DNA of 64,000 nt from positions 434,001 through 498,000 of the forward strand of contig NZ_VCYH01000001.1 of assembly GCF_030464345.1 (NCBI RefSeq), read 5' to 3'. This document shows, one piece after another, positions 42,269 to 50,648 of the stretch. The stretch's first letter is position 1. Every line of letters starts with the position of its first letter. A program made the position numbers and the translations under genes. The notes under the pieces were generated by a model. It saw only the letters and a list, made by a program, of their open reading frames with translations. It did not search any database and was not told where the DNA came from. This stretch comes from Methanoculleus frigidifontis (GTDB taxonomy: Archaea > Halobacteriota > Methanomicrobia > Methanomicrobiales > Methanoculleaceae).

Positions 42269-44158
42269 TCACCCGGAGACGGCCGCCGGCGGCGCGGGCG
42301 ACCGGTGCGGCACGGACCGCACCCACGGGTAGTAGTGAACCTCTCCGCTGGGCGGCGGGGCGGCGGAGAGGAAGACCGTATACCCGCTGCCGTCCGGGTC
42401 GACCACGCTGAACCATTCGTAGGGCGGAGCAGTCGCATTCGCCGGAACCCGGACTTCCCCGTCGCCGACGTATCTGCCGTCGACGTACACGCTCGCCCCT
42501 TCGTCGCGGGGGTGAATGACGTACCAGCCTGCATCGTCTCCGATCGCATCAGGCGGCGGTTCCGTCACGATATTCTGCGGAAAGAGGTCGATCGTCTCTC
42601 CCGGTTCCGGCACGGCGGTGATGCAGCCGGTATAAGCTGCAGACCCCTCGCTCCGGATGGAGTAGCGCGTAACGAGAGGGGCTGCGGGGTCCATCTCGAG
42701 AGCGAGCGACGTCCCGTCGATCGTTCCCTGATACTCACCGTCGAACCGGACCTCCGCTCCGTCGGCGTTGTACCAGTGTACCACGTAGCGGCCGGCGGGC
42801 TGCACGCCCATCGGTACACTTCCGGATGCATTGGCAACGGAGACGAGCGTCGTCCTCCCGGTCTCCCGGTCGTGCACGAAGACGTCCGCATACCCGTTCG
42901 TGTCGCCCTCCACCAGATTGCTGGCCTCCGAGACGAACGTGACGTACCGGCCGTCGGCGGAGATGTCCGGAGATCCGGACGTGCCGTTTCCCGGTGTGCG
43001 GTCGGAGGCGACGGAGACGAGCGTGGTCGATCCGGTCTGCATGTCATAGACGAAGACATCCTCTCTCCGGTTGGCATCGCCGGCCGTCAGCGAGGCGTCG
43101 GATGAGAATGCAACGAAGCGGCCGTCCGCCGAGACTGCCGGTGCCCGCGACCATCCGCTCGCATGCGTACCCGGGGGGTAATCGGTGATCCTCGTGGTGC
43201 GCCCGGATGCCCGGTCGCGGACGAAGATGTCGACAGGGGGAGAGGTTCCGGGAGGATTCTCTTCGGCAAACGACCGAAACACGATACGGCTTCCATCGCT
43301 TGAGATTGCCGGAGAGACGGACGGACCTATCAGCTGCACTCCTGCAGGAGAGTGCGAGACGAGCGATGTCTCGCCGGTCTCCCGGTCGTGCAGGAAGACG
43401 TCCGTCTCACCGTTCGCATCGCCGAACGCGAGATTGTCGGCACACGATGCGAATACCACCCACCGCCCGTCCCCGGAGATCCATGAGGGGTATGACTCGC
43501 CGTTTCCCTGCATGCCGTCCGATGCCGTCGAGACCCTCCCTGTCTCACCGGTCTCGCGGTCGTGGACGAAGACGTCGACCACCCCGTTCGTGTCCCCCGG
43601 AACCAGATTGTCGGCCCACGACGAGAAGGTGACGAAGCGGCCGCCCGCAGAGATCACCGGATCGATCGACCGGCTGTTGCCCCCCGTGCCGTCGGAAGCC
43701 CTTGAGATCAGTTCCGCTTCCCCCGTCACCCGGTCAACGACGCAGACCTGGTGCGACTGGTTGCCCGCCTCCATACTATACGGGTTCTTCGGCAGCGGCG
43801 CGATCGCCTCGAACGCGATGTACCGCCCGTCGCTGGAGAGGGAGGGGTACGTGAAGCTCGAGTACTCCTCCCGCAGGTCGGTCGTGTTCACGATGCTGAA
43901 CGTCTCGCCGCTCTCCCGGTCGTGGAGGAAGATGTCACCGGGCGATCGCACCCGCCAGAGCGTGGGGATATACTCGCCTGCCGTGACGAAGCCCACGAAC
44001 CTGCCGTCGGCGGAGATGGCAGGATACCCTGCCCAGCCATCGAACTGCGTTCCCTGCACGGCATCCTTCTGCGGCAGATCCCCGCTCCCGGTGCACCCGG
44101 CAGCGAGCAGCACGGCGATGAGCACCGCCGCAGGCCAAATGCCGCGATACGCTCTCAT
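42269..44158 (-). CDS. TolB/PD40-type beta-propeller lipoprotein
   Basis: A 629-residue protein. Lipoprotein signal with lipobox LLAAGC (Cys about 18). Seven or more PD40/WD40-like blades follow, each with the pattern ISADGRFVAFSS ... DVFVHDRETGETTLVS, covering about residues 40-430. The C-terminal 200 residues are beta-rich and carry a PEGA-like part (GASVYVDGRYVGDGEVRVP). It is extracellular and lipid-anchored; such propellers usually mediate protein or glycan contacts. The ATG overlaps the stop of the upstream lipoprotein gene by four bases, so the operon is translationally coupled. Confidence 0.85.
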   Translation of the reverse strand: MRAYRGIWPAAVLIAVLLAAGCTGSGDLPQKDAVQGTQFDGWAGYPAISADGRFVGFVTAGEYIPTLWRVRSPGDIFLHDRESGETFSIVNTTDLREEYSSFTYPSLSSDGRYIAFEAIAPLPKNPYSMEAGNQSHQVCVVDRVTGEAELISRASDGTGGNSRSIDPVISAGGRFVTFSSWADNLVPGDTNGVVDVFVHDRETGETGRVSTASDGMQGNGESYPSWISGDGRWVVFASCADNLAFGDANGETDVFLHDRETGETSLVSHSPAGVQLIGPSVSPAISSDGSRIVFRSFAEENPPGTSPPVDIFVRDRASGRTTRITDYPPGTHASGWSRAPAVSADGRFVAFSSDASLTAGDANRREDVFVYDMQTGSTTLVSVASDRTPGNGTSGSPDISADGRYVTFVSEASNLVEGDTNGYADVFVHDRETGRTTLVSVANASGSVPMGVQPAGRYVVHWYNADGAEVRFDGEYQGTIDGTSLALEMDPAAPLVTRYSIRSEGSAAYTGCITAVPEPGETIDLFPQNIVTEPPPDAIGDDAGWYVIHPRDEGASVYVDGRYVGDGEVRVPANATAPPYEWFSVVDPDGSGYTVFLSAAPPPSGEVHYYPWVRSVPHRSPAPPAAVSG

Positions 44159-44889
44159 CTCCCCTCCATCCGCACGACGGTCTCCGCCTGTGCAAGTTCG
44201 CCTGGCGTGAAGACCGTGAAGGACGACCGCCGGCCGGGAGGTTCGGGGACGGTCGATGCCCGGGAGACGACCCCCGTCGTGTCCCCTTCGGTCGTCACGA
44301 GGTCCGGGGCCGTCCGCCGGGCGACGATGATGGTGTACCATGGCCGGTCGGTCGAGAAGGCCACCTCGCTGAGCGGCTCGAGGGTTCCGTTCTCGAGCAG
44401 GAACAGGTCGCTGTACTCGGCCGTGTAGCGGAGGCTTCCCGACTGGCTTTCGGCGAAGATGGCAAGGCCTTCCTCCCCGAAGGCGATCTCGCGGAACGGC
44501 AGATCCTCGATCGCCGCGAGCACGGCGATCGGGTGGACGCCGGATGCGGGATGAATGGCCGTACCATCCTGCCAGATAGAGAGCTCTGCCTGCTCTGGAA
44601 CATACCTGGCCGAACAGAACTGTTCTGCTCCCTCTGCGACACCGAAATACTCCAGGAAGACCGATTCGAGCGAACCCTCAGCATCGAGATTGACCCGGCA
44701 CTGGTCGAGCACCACCGTCCGGTTGTCCACCCCGCTCGCCGCAACCGTCGCGTTCCAGACTGCTGCAAGGGGAGGGGCGCAGGTGTTCTGCGGTGCGGCA
44801 AACGCCACCGTCTGCACCCCTTCCCCGGGAACAGAGCACCCGGCGGCGAGCGCGGATGCGAGGAGCAGTATGCACATAAACCCTCTCAT
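44155..44889 (-). CDS. Lipoprotein, paralog of the 53178 protein
   Basis: A 244-residue lipoprotein (lipobox LAAGC). It shares several segments with the protein at 53178-53909: CAPPLAAVW vs CNPPLLEAW, HPIAVLAAIEDLPFREIAFGEEG vs HPLGVLTAVDDIPFGEISYGERG, and near the end FTPGELAQAETVV vs FAPREIGLAEKVV. Both also have a pair of Cys residues in the first third. The family is not recognised. The parallel positions, each beside a membrane protein and a propeller, suggest two versions of one surface complex. Confidence 0.75.
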   Translation of the reverse strand: MRGFMCILLLASALAAGCSVPGEGVQTVAFAAPQNTCAPPLAAVWNATVAASGVDNRTVVLDQCRVNLDAEGSLESVFLEYFGVAEGAEQFCSARYVPEQAELSIWQDGTAIHPASGVHPIAVLAAIEDLPFREIAFGEEGLAIFAESQSGSLRYTAEYSDLFLLENGTLEPLSEVAFSTDRPWYTIIVARRTAPDLVTTEGDTTGVVSRASTVPEPPGRRSSFTVFTPGELAQAETVVRMEGR

Positions 44890-44894
44890 CTCCG

Positions 44895-45491
44895 TCAGGC
44901 CTCCCGTACCGGAACGCCCGCCGGTCCTGCGGCGACGATCCGGACGAGCCCGCAGATGCCGGTCGCGACGATCACGAGTTCGAGGTAGAACCCGATATCG
45001 AGGAGCAGGGCAAAGACCGGATCGAACCCGAAGACCTCGACGGGCGGCACGGCAGTCATGATGCCGTCGAAGAGCCACCCGACGAACAGCGGCAGCCGGT
45101 CGGCGAGCAGCGGGGGAGGTCCGCCCGCCCAGGTTTCCGGGTTGACGAAAAGAGCGAAGATCAGCGGACCGGCCGCGAAGAACGTGCAGACCACTGCCGC
45201 GACCTTTCCCCGGAGCGATACGAGGCCTTCGATGATCGGCAGCGGTGTTGCAGCGGCTGCCACAATGATATCGAATATCACAGCGAACATGATGCCGATA
45301 GACCAGGGCGGCGCAGGGGCTCCGGCGGTGACGGCGGTGACGCCCATCATGATCCCGCACGCGGCAGCTGCGAGGAGCGGCGGCAGGACCCGTGAAGCCC
45401 GGTCGAGGAGGCGAAGGGAGAGAACGGCGAGCCCGACCGCACAGACTGTCATGGGGAGCATGGCGGCGGCGATATCAGGCAGCGTTGTCAC
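44895..45491 (-). CDS. Polytopic membrane protein of surface operon A
   Basis: A 198-residue protein with five hydrophobic helices and few charged residues, starting with GTG (GTG ACA ACG). The family is not recognised. It is first in the minus-strand unit 45491 to 41273 and ends five bases before the lipoprotein gene start. It may anchor or export the lipoproteins encoded downstream. The promoter motif described for this block lies about 50 bases before its start. Confidence 0.7.
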   Translation of the reverse strand: MTTLPDIAAAMLPMTVCAVGLAVLSLRLLDRASRVLPPLLAAAACGIMMGVTAVTAGAPAPPWSIGIMFAVIFDIIVAAAATPLPIIEGLVSLRGKVAAVVCTFFAAGPLIFALFVNPETWAGGPPPLLADRLPLFVGWLFDGIMTAVPPVEVFGFDPVFALLLDIGFYLELVIVATGICGLVRIVAAGPAGVPVREA

Positions 45492-45537
45492 TTCCAGGAC
45501 GGTCTCGACCTTTCATGTCAGTCCGTTTTGTTTCCTG

Positions 45538-45564
45538 CCATAAAGCATTTCTGTGCCAACTCTC
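45538..45564 (-). promoter_or_regulatory. Surface-regulon motif before operon A
   Basis: The minus strand reads GAGAGTTGGCACAGAAA followed by TGCTTTATGG. This shows the shared GGCACAGAAA core next to a TATA-like CTTTAT, about 50 bases upstream of the GTG start at 45491. Confidence 0.6.
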
Positions 45565-45613
45565 TTCCTAACCGGCTAAAGAGACCGGGGCGGACGCTGC
45601 AATCGGCGGTGCA

Positions 45614-46327
45614 TCAGCCTGCGAGGTGCTTCTGCACCAGACCTGCCGAATCGCTGGCGATCGCGTAGGTAGCACCGCGCCCATTCCGGTCGACCCGCAC
45701 GATCCCGTCGGCAGCGAGACGCCGCATGTGCCAGGAGACCGACGGACCGGTGATGCCGAGCTCCTCTGCGATCTCCTTTCGTGATCCGGCGGGTGCCTGC
45801 AGAAGCATCTCCAGGATCGCACGCTCCGTCCGGTTCCGGAGATGTACGAGGATCGTTCGTTCGCGCTCTCCGATGGTGCCGTGGTTCTCAAAGTAGCGGG
45901 TGCAGCCGCCGGCCGTATGGGAGACGATCTTCCCCTCCCGCTCGAGCACGGCGAGGTGATAGTGCAGGGTTCCCGTGTTGATGCCGGTCGCACGGTGCAG
46001 CCCGCTGAAGTGAATGCCCGGGTTGTCCCTGATCTGCTCGAAGAGCGTGCGGCGGGTGGCGTGGTCGAGGAGACGCTTGCGTTCGAGAAGTTTGTACCCG
46101 ACGAAGAGCCAGAGCGGCGTGGTAAAGAGGAACAGGATGACGATCGGGACCCGGTCCGCAAGGTCGGGGGAGACCGACGCGGCGGCGTGCCACAGCAGAT
46201 AGCGCAGCCCGAGCTGCCAGTGCGGCACCGGTTCGCCGTCCACTGCGGGCGGGGGCATATCGTATGCGCCTTTGAAGAGACAGATGCAGACGAGGACGAT
46301 CGCCGCCCGCTTTGAGAGTACCCGCAT
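45614..46327 (-). CDS. Membrane-anchored double winged-helix regulator A
   Basis: A 237-residue protein. An N-terminal signal-like helix (residues 6-20), a short extracellular loop, and a second TM helix (about 60-80) place the rest inside the cell. Two winged-helix domains follow: TRRTLFEQIRDNPGIHFSGLH followed by RATGINTGTLHYHLAVLEREGKI, then ERAILEMLLQAPAGSRKEIAEELGITGP followed by SVSWHMRRLAADGIV. The layout is that of a one-component membrane-bound transcription factor sensing an outside signal. The paralog is at 55681-56448. The start has GAGGTATGG just before it. It is divergent from the secreted protein at 46489. Confidence 0.82.
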   Translation of the reverse strand: MRVLSKRAAIVLVCICLFKGAYDMPPPAVDGEPVPHWQLGLRYLLWHAAASVSPDLADRVPIVILFLFTTPLWLFVGYKLLERKRLLDHATRRTLFEQIRDNPGIHFSGLHRATGINTGTLHYHLAVLEREGKIVSHTAGGCTRYFENHGTIGERERTILVHLRNRTERAILEMLLQAPAGSRKEIAEELGITGPSVSWHMRRLAADGIVRVDRNGRGATYAIASDSAGLVQKHLAG

Positions 46328-46368
46328 GTTCCATACCTCCTCAGCCTGTTCGAGAGGTTGTCTGGACA

Positions 46369-46442
46369 CCATGTAAGGTTTGTGTACCGATCGTCTACGC
46401 ATCCGGCGATCGGTAGATGATCGGCACAGAAGAGGTTTATCC
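46369..46442. promoter_or_regulatory. Divergent surface-regulon motifs between regulator A and a secreted protein gene
   Basis: Two oppositely oriented copies. Minus strand 46398-46369: GTAGACGATCGGTACACAAA followed by CCTTACATGG, toward regulator A. Plus strand 46413-46442: GTAGATGATCGGCACAGAAG followed by AGGTTTATCC, toward the 46489 gene. The outer arms CCGATCGTCTAC and GTAGATGATCGG form an inverted repeat across the centre. Regulator A may control its own gene here. Confidence 0.65.
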
Positions 46443-46488
46443 GCAGGTGTCGCGATCTCGATTGCAATCGGATTGAACGGTGAATCAC

Positions 46489-47313
46489 ATGAACGGAACA
46501 TGGTATGCAGCCGCACTGGTATGTGCGGCCGTGATTGTCGGCATTTGTATTGCCTCCGCACCTCTTCAACCGAGTGCCGGGTTTTCGGCCGCCGCCGAAG
46601 GTGCCCGACCGCCCGGCCAGGAGATCCCTCCCATCATTGTGAAGGGGTATCCGTACTCGCTATCGGGGGAAGGCGGCGGAGCGGAAACGGTTGTAGTATG
46701 GTTGATCGGACGAAACTGCTTCGAGCAAACCGTCGTGGATGCCGGGGACGGCGGGTTGTTTTCGTTCGCCCTGCCGGCGGAGCGGACGGCCGGACTCGAG
46801 AGCGGTCCGTATTCTCTCATCGTCCAGAACCCCGGAGCGGACGGCGTCTTCGATCCCGGCGCCGGTGCAGCCGTCCGCGTGATCGGGAACCGGAGCACCG
46901 CTTCTGTGGACTCCCTGTCAGCCGTTGCGGGCGAATTCGTGGCGGTTTTCGAGAGTTCAGAGATCGACGATACGGTGACGGCCTATAGGTTCCTCCTCGA
47001 AGAGCCCTGGATCCGGGTCGACGGCGCTGAAGGCTGCCTGCTCCCGGACGTCCGCGCCGGCGTTCGGATGACCGTCTCCGGAACGACGAACCTGCCCGCA
47101 GGCGAGCTGTTGACCGCCGATTTCAGCCGGGTCGAACCGCGCCGTGACGGCCTGAAGGTGGTGGCGCTGACCGTCTCCGGGGGCGATCCCTACAACGCCT
47201 GGTCGCTTGAGACCGATACCGGGGAGTTCGAACCAGGGGAGTATTTCCTTACCGTGGGGCGGAGCCGGCCCGGGGCGATGACGGTCGCCTTCACGGTCAC
47301 GGGTGACCGATAG
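46489..47313 (+). CDS. Secreted beta-rich protein, possibly DUF3821-like
   Basis: A 274-residue protein with a signal peptide (residues 1-28). It has at least two beta-sandwich-like regions: IIVKGYPYSLSGEGGGAETVVVWLIGRN, where a Gly/Tyr-containing strand precedes a nucleophile-free loop, and a second region beginning AGVRMTVSGTTNLPAGELLTADF. The GTTNLPAG stretch recalls the DUF3821-type domain common in Methanomicrobiales surface proteins. There is no C-terminal anchor. A GTG three codons upstream is an alternative start. The gene has a regulon-motif promoter about 50 bases upstream. Confidence 0.72.
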   Translation: MNGTWYAAALVCAAVIVGICIASAPLQPSAGFSAAAEGARPPGQEIPPIIVKGYPYSLSGEGGGAETVVVWLIGRNCFEQTVVDAGDGGLFSFALPAERTAGLESGPYSLIVQNPGADGVFDPGAGAAVRVIGNRSTASVDSLSAVAGEFVAVFESSEIDDTVTAYRFLLEEPWIRVDGAEGCLLPDVRAGVRMTVSGTTNLPAGELLTADFSRVEPRRDGLKVVALTVSGGDPYNAWSLETDTGEFEPGEYFLTVGRSRPGAMTVAFTVTGDR

Positions 47314-47339
47314 ACGATCCGTACAGAAAACGTTTATCC
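47311..47339 (+). promoter_or_regulatory. Surface-regulon motif before the 47361 gene
   Basis: TAGACGATCCGTACAGAAAA followed by CGTTTATCC. It is the clearest copy of the motif. It begins inside the stop codon of the preceding gene, and its TTTAT lies 24 bases before the next ATG, which fits a leaderless transcript. Confidence 0.65.
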
Positions 47340-47360
47340 GGCGCGGTCCTGATCCCCTGT

Positions 47361-48698
47361 ATGGATGCGGAGACGACAGGAAGGAGCGTATGCACCATCG
47401 TCCTGCTCGCTCTGCTCGCGGCGCCGGCAGCAGCCGCGGACGCGTACGAAGATGCACCGGGAAGCAGCGTTCTGACCATACCGGTCTTCGGCCCTCTTCC
47501 CTGGGTCTGGCCGATTGATGTCGACGCGAACCGCGTCGTCTGGGTCGAAGACGAGGGGAGCCACGTGGGAAACTCTTCCGTCCGTGTCTGCACCCTCACC
47601 ACCGGCGAGGAGAGAACGGTCGCGGAGAGCCTGCAGGAGACCGCGTACTGCAGCGGCCGCCGGGCCGTCACGCCGGGAGTATCCGGCGATCTGGTCGTCT
47701 GGACCGAGAACCTGGGCGCCGCCGTCCACGTATTCGACCTGGCCTCCGGTGGAGAGCGGATTCTGTTGCGTGGAGAGGTATTTCGGGGGCGCAGCATCAC
47801 CCAGAATGACGGATCGCAGAGGACGGTCTGGGAAGCCGTAGCCTACGAAGGCCCGGTATACCTCTCCGGCCCCGAGGATATGCAGGGGTGGGACACGATA
47901 CACGGGGACGTTTTCTTCGACTTCCCGGCCGTCGACGGTGACCGGATCGTCTGGGTAGAGGGGAACGGCGCCGACAGGGGTTCGAGTGATATTTACCTCT
48001 ACAACCTCACCTCAGAAGAACTCGTTCCGGTCTGCACGGCTCCCGGAGAACAGACCCGCCCGAAGATCTCCGGCGACCGGGTTGTCTGGCAGGATATGCG
48101 GAGCGGGAACTGGGACATTTACTCCTACGATCTCACGACCGGCGAAGAGCGGGCAGTCTGCACCGATCCCGCCCGGCAGATCCATCCCGATATCGACGGC
48201 GACGATATCGTCTGGCAGGACCGGCGCAACGCCTACCTCGGAAGAGACTGGGACAATTCGGACGACATCTACCACTTCGACCTCGCCGCCGGAACCGAGC
48301 GGCCACTGGCGACGGGGCGGGAGGAACAGCATGACCCCGCCGTTGCCGGCGGCCGGGTGGTCTGGGTGGAGAGCGTCCGGTGGAAGGACGATCCGCTGCA
48401 CGAGGGGAACCGGCTCCTGGTGTACGATCTTGTCACGGGCTCGACCCGGTGCATCCCGGCAGAAGGCGGCACCGTCATGGATCCGGTCATCTCCGGCAGC
48501 CATGTCGCTTTCTGCGTGATCCGCGACACTGGGGAATCCTGGAGCGTCTCCGTATTCGCCCTCGACGAGGAACGCCCCAACCGGACTTTGGCCGCCCCCG
48601 CAGCTACTGCGGAACCGGTGCCGACCGCCGCGCCGGGGTACGCGGCTCTTTCGGCGATTGCCGCCCTTGCGGCGCATGCGTGCCGCCGGCGACAGTGA
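47361..48698 (+). CDS. Secreted beta-propeller protein with PGF-like C-terminal signal
   Basis: A 445-residue protein. Signal peptide to about residue 26 (PAAAADAYE). Seven propeller blades follow the pattern ISGDRVVWQDMRSGNWDIYSYDLTTGEE (DxxVVWxD strands at regular spacing of about 45 residues). The C-terminus is TAAPGYAALSAIAALAAH plus CRRRQ, a variant of the archaeal PGF-CTERM sorting signal (PGF-type motif, helix, basic end). Such signals are processed by archaeosortase and may link the protein to a lipid. The promoter motif is directly upstream. Confidence 0.82.
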   Translation: MDAETTGRSVCTIVLLALLAAPAAAADAYEDAPGSSVLTIPVFGPLPWVWPIDVDANRVVWVEDEGSHVGNSSVRVCTLTTGEERTVAESLQETAYCSGRRAVTPGVSGDLVVWTENLGAAVHVFDLASGGERILLRGEVFRGRSITQNDGSQRTVWEAVAYEGPVYLSGPEDMQGWDTIHGDVFFDFPAVDGDRIVWVEGNGADRGSSDIYLYNLTSEELVPVCTAPGEQTRPKISGDRVVWQDMRSGNWDIYSYDLTTGEERAVCTDPARQIHPDIDGDDIVWQDRRNAYLGRDWDNSDDIYHFDLAAGTERPLATGREEQHDPAVAGGRVVWVESVRWKDDPLHEGNRLLVYDLVTGSTRCIPAEGGTVMDPVISGSHVAFCVIRDTGESWSVSVFALDEERPNRTLAAPAATAEPVPTAAPGYAALSAIAALAAHACRRRQ

Positions 48699-48746
48699 GC
48701 GACGGCACACGTCAGGCTCCCGCTTTGCAAGCAGGCCGACAGGAAG

Positions 48747-48773
48747 AGAGATCGTACAGAAACCTTTTGTCCC
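48747..48773 (+). promoter_or_regulatory. Surface-regulon motif before the 48802 gene
   Basis: GAGATCGTACAGAAACC followed by TTTTGTCCC. The GATCGTACAGAAA core is intact while the TATA-like part is weaker. The ATG at 48802 is about 35 bases downstream. Confidence 0.55.
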
Positions 48774-48801
48774 GGCGGCCTGAATTTACCTCTGAAGGAG
48801 C

Positions 48802-49820
48802 ATGAAGCGGTTTGCAGGTGCAGTCATTCTCATAGTGCTCGTCGGCGCGATCTTCGCGGCCGGGTGCACATCCCCACGGTCCCACCCGGGGTACGGAGCG
48901 TGGACCTGGCCATCCCCGACGGCCAGCCGGCATCGAACATCACCGAGGTCGTGGTGAGCCCGTACCTCGACGCCGTATACGCGGAAGTGAGCGACGTTGC
49001 GCTGCAGATCAGCGCAAAAGACTACGGCACGGATATCGTCGCGGCCGAGACGACCGTTCCCGTCGGCAACCTGACGCCTGGAAAGACCGGGAAAGAGCCG
49101 GTATCCCTCCGGCTCGAGAACGGCAGAAAGTACGACGTCTGGGTGATGGTCTGGCAGGGCGGCCGGATGCAGGAGAAAGGGTCGGTGGACGTCTCCCTCC
49201 CGGACCGGACGGTTCCGGAGCGGAAACTTGCCTACTCGCTGCTCACCATCACCGCCGTCGACGTCATGACCCCCGATCTCGATGCCGACCCGATCACCCT
49301 GGATATCATCACCGGGATTACGAACAGCGGCCGGAGCCAGTCCGGCGATCTCGCGATGGAGGTCCGGCTCGTCAACCTCCAGACCGGGATCACGGCTGTC
49401 CGCGAGTCCCGCCCGCTCGGGATGGTCGCTGCAAATACGGCGACAGAGAAGCAGGTGAGCGTGACGGTGCCGAATGGCTACGACTATACGGTCACCGTCC
49501 GGCTCACCGAAGACGGCGCACCATTTGCGTCCAGCACCGGCCGGGTCACCTTCGCCCCGCAGCCGCAGGTGGTCGTCGCCGGCGGGCAGTCGGGGGTTGT
49601 GCCGGACAGCCTTCTCTCCCATACGGATGGGCTGTCCTTCGGCCTGACAGTCCCGACCCCGGCACTGACGGCGCCCTGCCCGTCGACGGCGCAGATCGGG
49701 CAGTTCCGCGTCCAGAGCGGCGGCGCACCGGTGCCGACCACAGCCGCACCCGGGTTTCCGGCAGCAGCAGCCATCGGGACGCTCGCGGCCGCTCTTCTCC
49801 TGCTGCGCCGGAGGAAATAG
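48802..49820 (+). pseudogene. Secreted lipoprotein/PGF-type protein with early frameshift
   Basis: The start (RBS GAAGGAG) gives a lipoprotein signal MKRFAGAVILIVLVGAIF followed by AAGCTSP, in one frame. At about 48869-48873, in a C-run, the frame must change by one missing base to continue as TVPPGVRSVDLAIPDGQPAS and through a 315-residue beta-rich secreted protein. The C-terminus is a typical PGF-CTERM-like signal (AAPGFPAAAAIGTLAAALLLLRRRK). With five C instead of four the gene would be a 339-residue intact protein. As sequenced, the mature part lacks a start and export signal. The family of the main domain (SDVALQISAKDYGTDIVA ...) is not recognised. Confidence 0.75.
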
Positions 49821-49822
49821 GG

Positions 49823-50068
49823 ATGGTGTTCGACGGGCCGACAGCGCGGAGGGTCTACCTCATCGCCGCATCCGCCATCTCGCTGATCGTCGTGCTCTTC
49901 GGGGCGGCAAACCTCATCGCCATCCTGATCGAGGTCTTCGCTTACCCGCCGCCCCAGCCCTACCCGGTTCCGCAGTACTATCCGGGTCTGCCGGGAAGCG
50001 CGGCGCAGGTGGCCGTCGGGCTGGTGGTCTGGGGCTACCACTGGGCGAAGCTGCAGGCGGAGCGGTGA
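49823..50068 (+). CDS. Small membrane protein with Pro/Tyr-rich segment
   Basis: An 81-residue protein. A TM helix (about residues 12-38) is followed by YPPPQPYPVPQYYPG and a second short hydrophobic stretch. It starts two bases after the stop of the PGF-type protein and is probably cotranscribed with it. The family is not recognised. Confidence 0.55.
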   Translation: MVFDGPTARRVYLIAASAISLIVVLFGAANLIAILIEVFAYPPPQPYPVPQYYPGLPGSAAQVAVGLVVWGYHWAKLQAER

Positions 50069-50081
50069 CGGCTGGACGCCA

Positions 50082-50648
50082 CTACCGGCACCGCACTCCC
50101 GCCCAGATGAGGAGCAGCCCGACGAGCGGCATCAGGTATGCAATATAGAGGATGCCGACGACTTCGTTCAGACCGCCCGTGACGACCGGGTTTGCGGGGT
50201 CGGCGGCGAAAACGACGGCCTGGTGGTAGATGAGATACCCGGACGCGATACTGACGAGCGCGGTAACGGCCACCGGTCCGCGAATGGTGTGTCTGCACCG
50301 CTCCGGAAACGTGTACAGGAACAGAGCGGCGGTAGGCACAAGAAGCGCCAGAAGGAGCGTCTCAAACTGCCCCGGGTGGATGCCGGTCAACGCCGCCGCA
50401 CCGCCCCGCAGAACGAGGAGCGCTATCACCACGGCGAGCGGGATGCCCCGGAGCCACCGGGTGGATTCGCCTTTGATAGTCCTGAGGAACTGCGCCGCGC
50501 CGATCAGGGAGGCTATCGAGAGTGCGGATACGACGACCGACGGGCCGAAGACGCCGCCTGATGCGAGCGCCACCGCAACCGTCCCCCAGAGAAAGAAGAA
50601 GACCGCGCTCGTTGCAACGAGCAGGAGGGCAAACGGCCCGGCCTTCAT
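50082..50648 (-). CDS. Five-to-six-helix membrane protein
   Basis: A 188-residue hydrophobic protein with about six TM helices (starts MKAGPFALLLVATSAVFFFL). The family is not recognised. It is last in the minus-strand unit that starts at 53101. The ATG at 50648 overlaps the stop of the propeller gene (ATGA); an ATG two codons earlier is possible. Like the membrane protein at 44895, it accompanies secreted propeller proteins and may be a membrane partner. Confidence 0.65.
   Translation of the reverse strand: MKAGPFALLLVATSAVFFFLWGTVAVALASGGVFGPSVVVSALSIASLIGAAQFLRTIKGESTRWLRGIPLAVVIALLVLRGGAAALTGIHPGQFETLLLALLVPTAALFLYTFPERCRHTIRGPVAVTALVSIASGYLIYHQAVVFAADPANPVVTGGLNEVVGILYIAYLMPLVGLLLIWAGVRCR

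Noticed and set aside
41351-43105. 584-codon plus-strand frame opposite two lipoprotein genes
   Set aside because: Antisense to clear lipoproteins with lipoboxes and propeller repeats; the translation is Arg/Asp/Val-rich shadow sequence.
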